Shown here: positions 4,737-5,407 of the stretch, in pieces
Numbering within the stretch: the first letter of the stretch is position 1
How the letters are laid out: each line of letters opens with the position of its first letter
From: Actinomycetota bacterium
GTDB taxonomy: Bacteria > Actinomycetota > Actinomycetes > S36-B12 > UBA10799
DNA: 5,407 nt
Reading direction: 5' to 3'
Assembly: GCA_030837395.1 (NCBI GenBank)
Contig: JAUPKO010000656.1
Location: 1 to 5,407, forward strand
Made by a program: the position numbers and the translations under genes
The notes under the pieces: model-generated
Told to the model about the DNA's origin: nothing
Databases searched by the model: none
What the model saw: the letters and a program-made list of their open reading frames with translations, nothing else

Positions 4737-5407
4737 TCAGGAAGCGTTGCTGCGGGCCTGCCCGAGGATCCGCCCGGCAAGCGCGCCGACCTGCCCCAAC
4801 AGGTCCCTTGGTGCAGCTTCCAGGTCCAGTGTGTGGGCGGTGATGGTCACCTCAGCGGCGGGTATCCGGTAGCTGCAGCCGTCCTCGTTGCCCTTGGCAT
4901 AGATGAGGTGGCCCGCCGTGAGCCCGAGGGCAGTGCAGTAGCCCAAGAGTTGGTAGATGTCGGCGTTGGGGAACCCAGACGGCTTCTCGGCCTTGTACTT
5001 GGCATCGACCACGACCCCGGGCGCGCCGAACCCCCCGCGTCCGCCGCGCTTGACGCCCCCACGCCCGACTCCCCTTCCCGACGGCCCGGGGTACCAGACG
5101 AGGTCGGGTCGCAGCCTTACCGCGCCGCCCTCATCAAGACGCCAACCCTGGTCCTGCAGAACCGCCGTCCCCCCGCTGTGACCGACAAGAGCCTCACCCA
5201 ACGCCACCGTGACGAAGTCCTCGAACACCGTCGGCATGTTGACCATGAACCCAGACGTGCGAACCGCACCGCGGCTGAGGTCGAAGGACGCCCCGCGCAG
5301 GACGAGTTCGGCCAGCCGCAACGCGGGCACATACCGTGCGTTCAACCGACTCGGCGACCACGCCGGCACCACCTGCCCCGCGACGAGATCGGACACCTCC
5401 CCGACCC
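4737..5407 (-). CDS. mcrC: McrC, nuclease subunit of McrBC type IV restriction system (C-terminal part)
   Basis: The frame is open at the right edge, so the 5' end is missing; 222 residues are visible (numbers below count from GTG 5396, probably an internal Val). McrC associates with the GTPase McrB and supplies the endonuclease that cleaves DNA with modified cytosines. Landmarks are NARYVPALRLAELVLRG (residues 19-35), MPTVFEDFVTVALGEAL (54-70), and a PD-(D/E)xK core: RPDLVW with Asp98, VVVDAKYK with Asp131 and Lys133, and DIYQLLGYC with Gln149. All expected catalytic positions are present, so this part looks intact. An odd glycine/arginine-rich stretch (residues 104-127) sits between the first Asp and the DAK motif. 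The gene ends with TGA at 4739-4737 and converges on the broken NERD gene. mcrB normally precedes mcrC on the same strand and would lie beyond 5407. Confidence 0.9.
   Translation of the reverse strand, partial: VGEVSDLVAGQVVPAWSPSRLNARYVPALRLAELVLRGASFDLSRGAVRTSGFMVNMPTVFEDFVTVALGEALVGHSGGTAVLQDQGWRLDEGGAVRLRPDLVWYPGPSGRGVGRGGVKRGGRGGFGAPGVVVDAKYKAEKPSGFPNADIYQLLGYCTALGLTAGHLIYAKGNEDGCSYRIPAAEVTITAHTLDLEAAPRDLLGQVGALAGRILGQARSNAS

Noticed and set aside
3512..4843. 443-codon plus-strand open frame
   Set aside because: It is the longest open frame, but it overlaps both halves of the NERD protein in the wrong frame and runs antisense into mcrC. Its translation is Arg/Pro/Ser-rich with no domain.
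4443..5407. Plus-strand frame open from the NERD stop to the right edge
   Set aside because: Most of it is antisense to McrC, whose catalytic motifs are clear. The non-overlapping first third has no recognisable motif or good start.
1..5407. tRNA genes, rRNA, CRISPR arrays, phage attachment sites
   Set aside because: I saw no tRNA-like T-loop and acceptor pairing, no regularly spaced repeat array, and no long direct repeats at the edges of the right-hand segment.

Overview
The window is high-GC DNA with G/C-rich third codon positions. The gene families (CutC, stand-alone TfoX C-terminal domain, actinobacterial-style NERD protein, IS1634-type transposase, McrC) fit an actinobacterium. No gene here fixes the genus. 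Everything is read from sequence alone, and family names rest on motif recognition, not on a database search.

Left part (1-1744): the window opens inside a probable minus-strand membrane-protein gene, of which only the N-terminal hydrophobic stretch is present. Divergent from it is a cutC-family gene (191-925) whose reading frame is intact except for an in-frame TGA at codon 12. Its stop codon overlaps, as ATGA, the start of a small TfoX C-terminal-domain (helix-hairpin-helix) protein. A 10-bp-stem hairpin separates this pair from a convergent, well-formed minus-strand gene for an unrecognised 154-residue protein.

Middle (1745-3083): a 492-bp non-coding stretch lies upstream of the 154-residue protein gene. 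It has an A/T-rich patch carrying a 13-bp direct repeat spaced by 31 bp, a candidate operator or activator region. Next is a minus-strand gene for a small polytopic membrane protein with a strong Shine-Dalgarno sequence. Behind it lies a 49-codon open frame without a usable start, possibly the 3' tail of a lost gene.

Right part (3084-5407): this looks like a decayed mobile/defence neighbourhood. The first ~86 codons of an IS1634-type (IS4 superfamily, DDE) transposase are followed by unrelated sequence. A NERD (nuclease-related domain) gene follows, broken by a single-base deletion at about 4071-4072; restoring one G gives a continuous 292-residue protein. A structured 294-bp gap with two inverted-repeat systems separates it from the 3' part of a convergent mcrC gene. 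mcrC encodes the nuclease subunit of the McrBC type IV restriction system and runs off the right edge. Its McrB partner would be expected just outside, beyond 5407.

The two broken genes (cutC, NERD) each differ from an intact frame by a very small lesion, so either real gene decay or sequence error could explain them. I did not find a clearly new biological system. The most checkable points are the NERD frameshift, the cutC nonsense codon, the 31-bp-spaced repeat pair, and the McrC glycine/arginine insertion.
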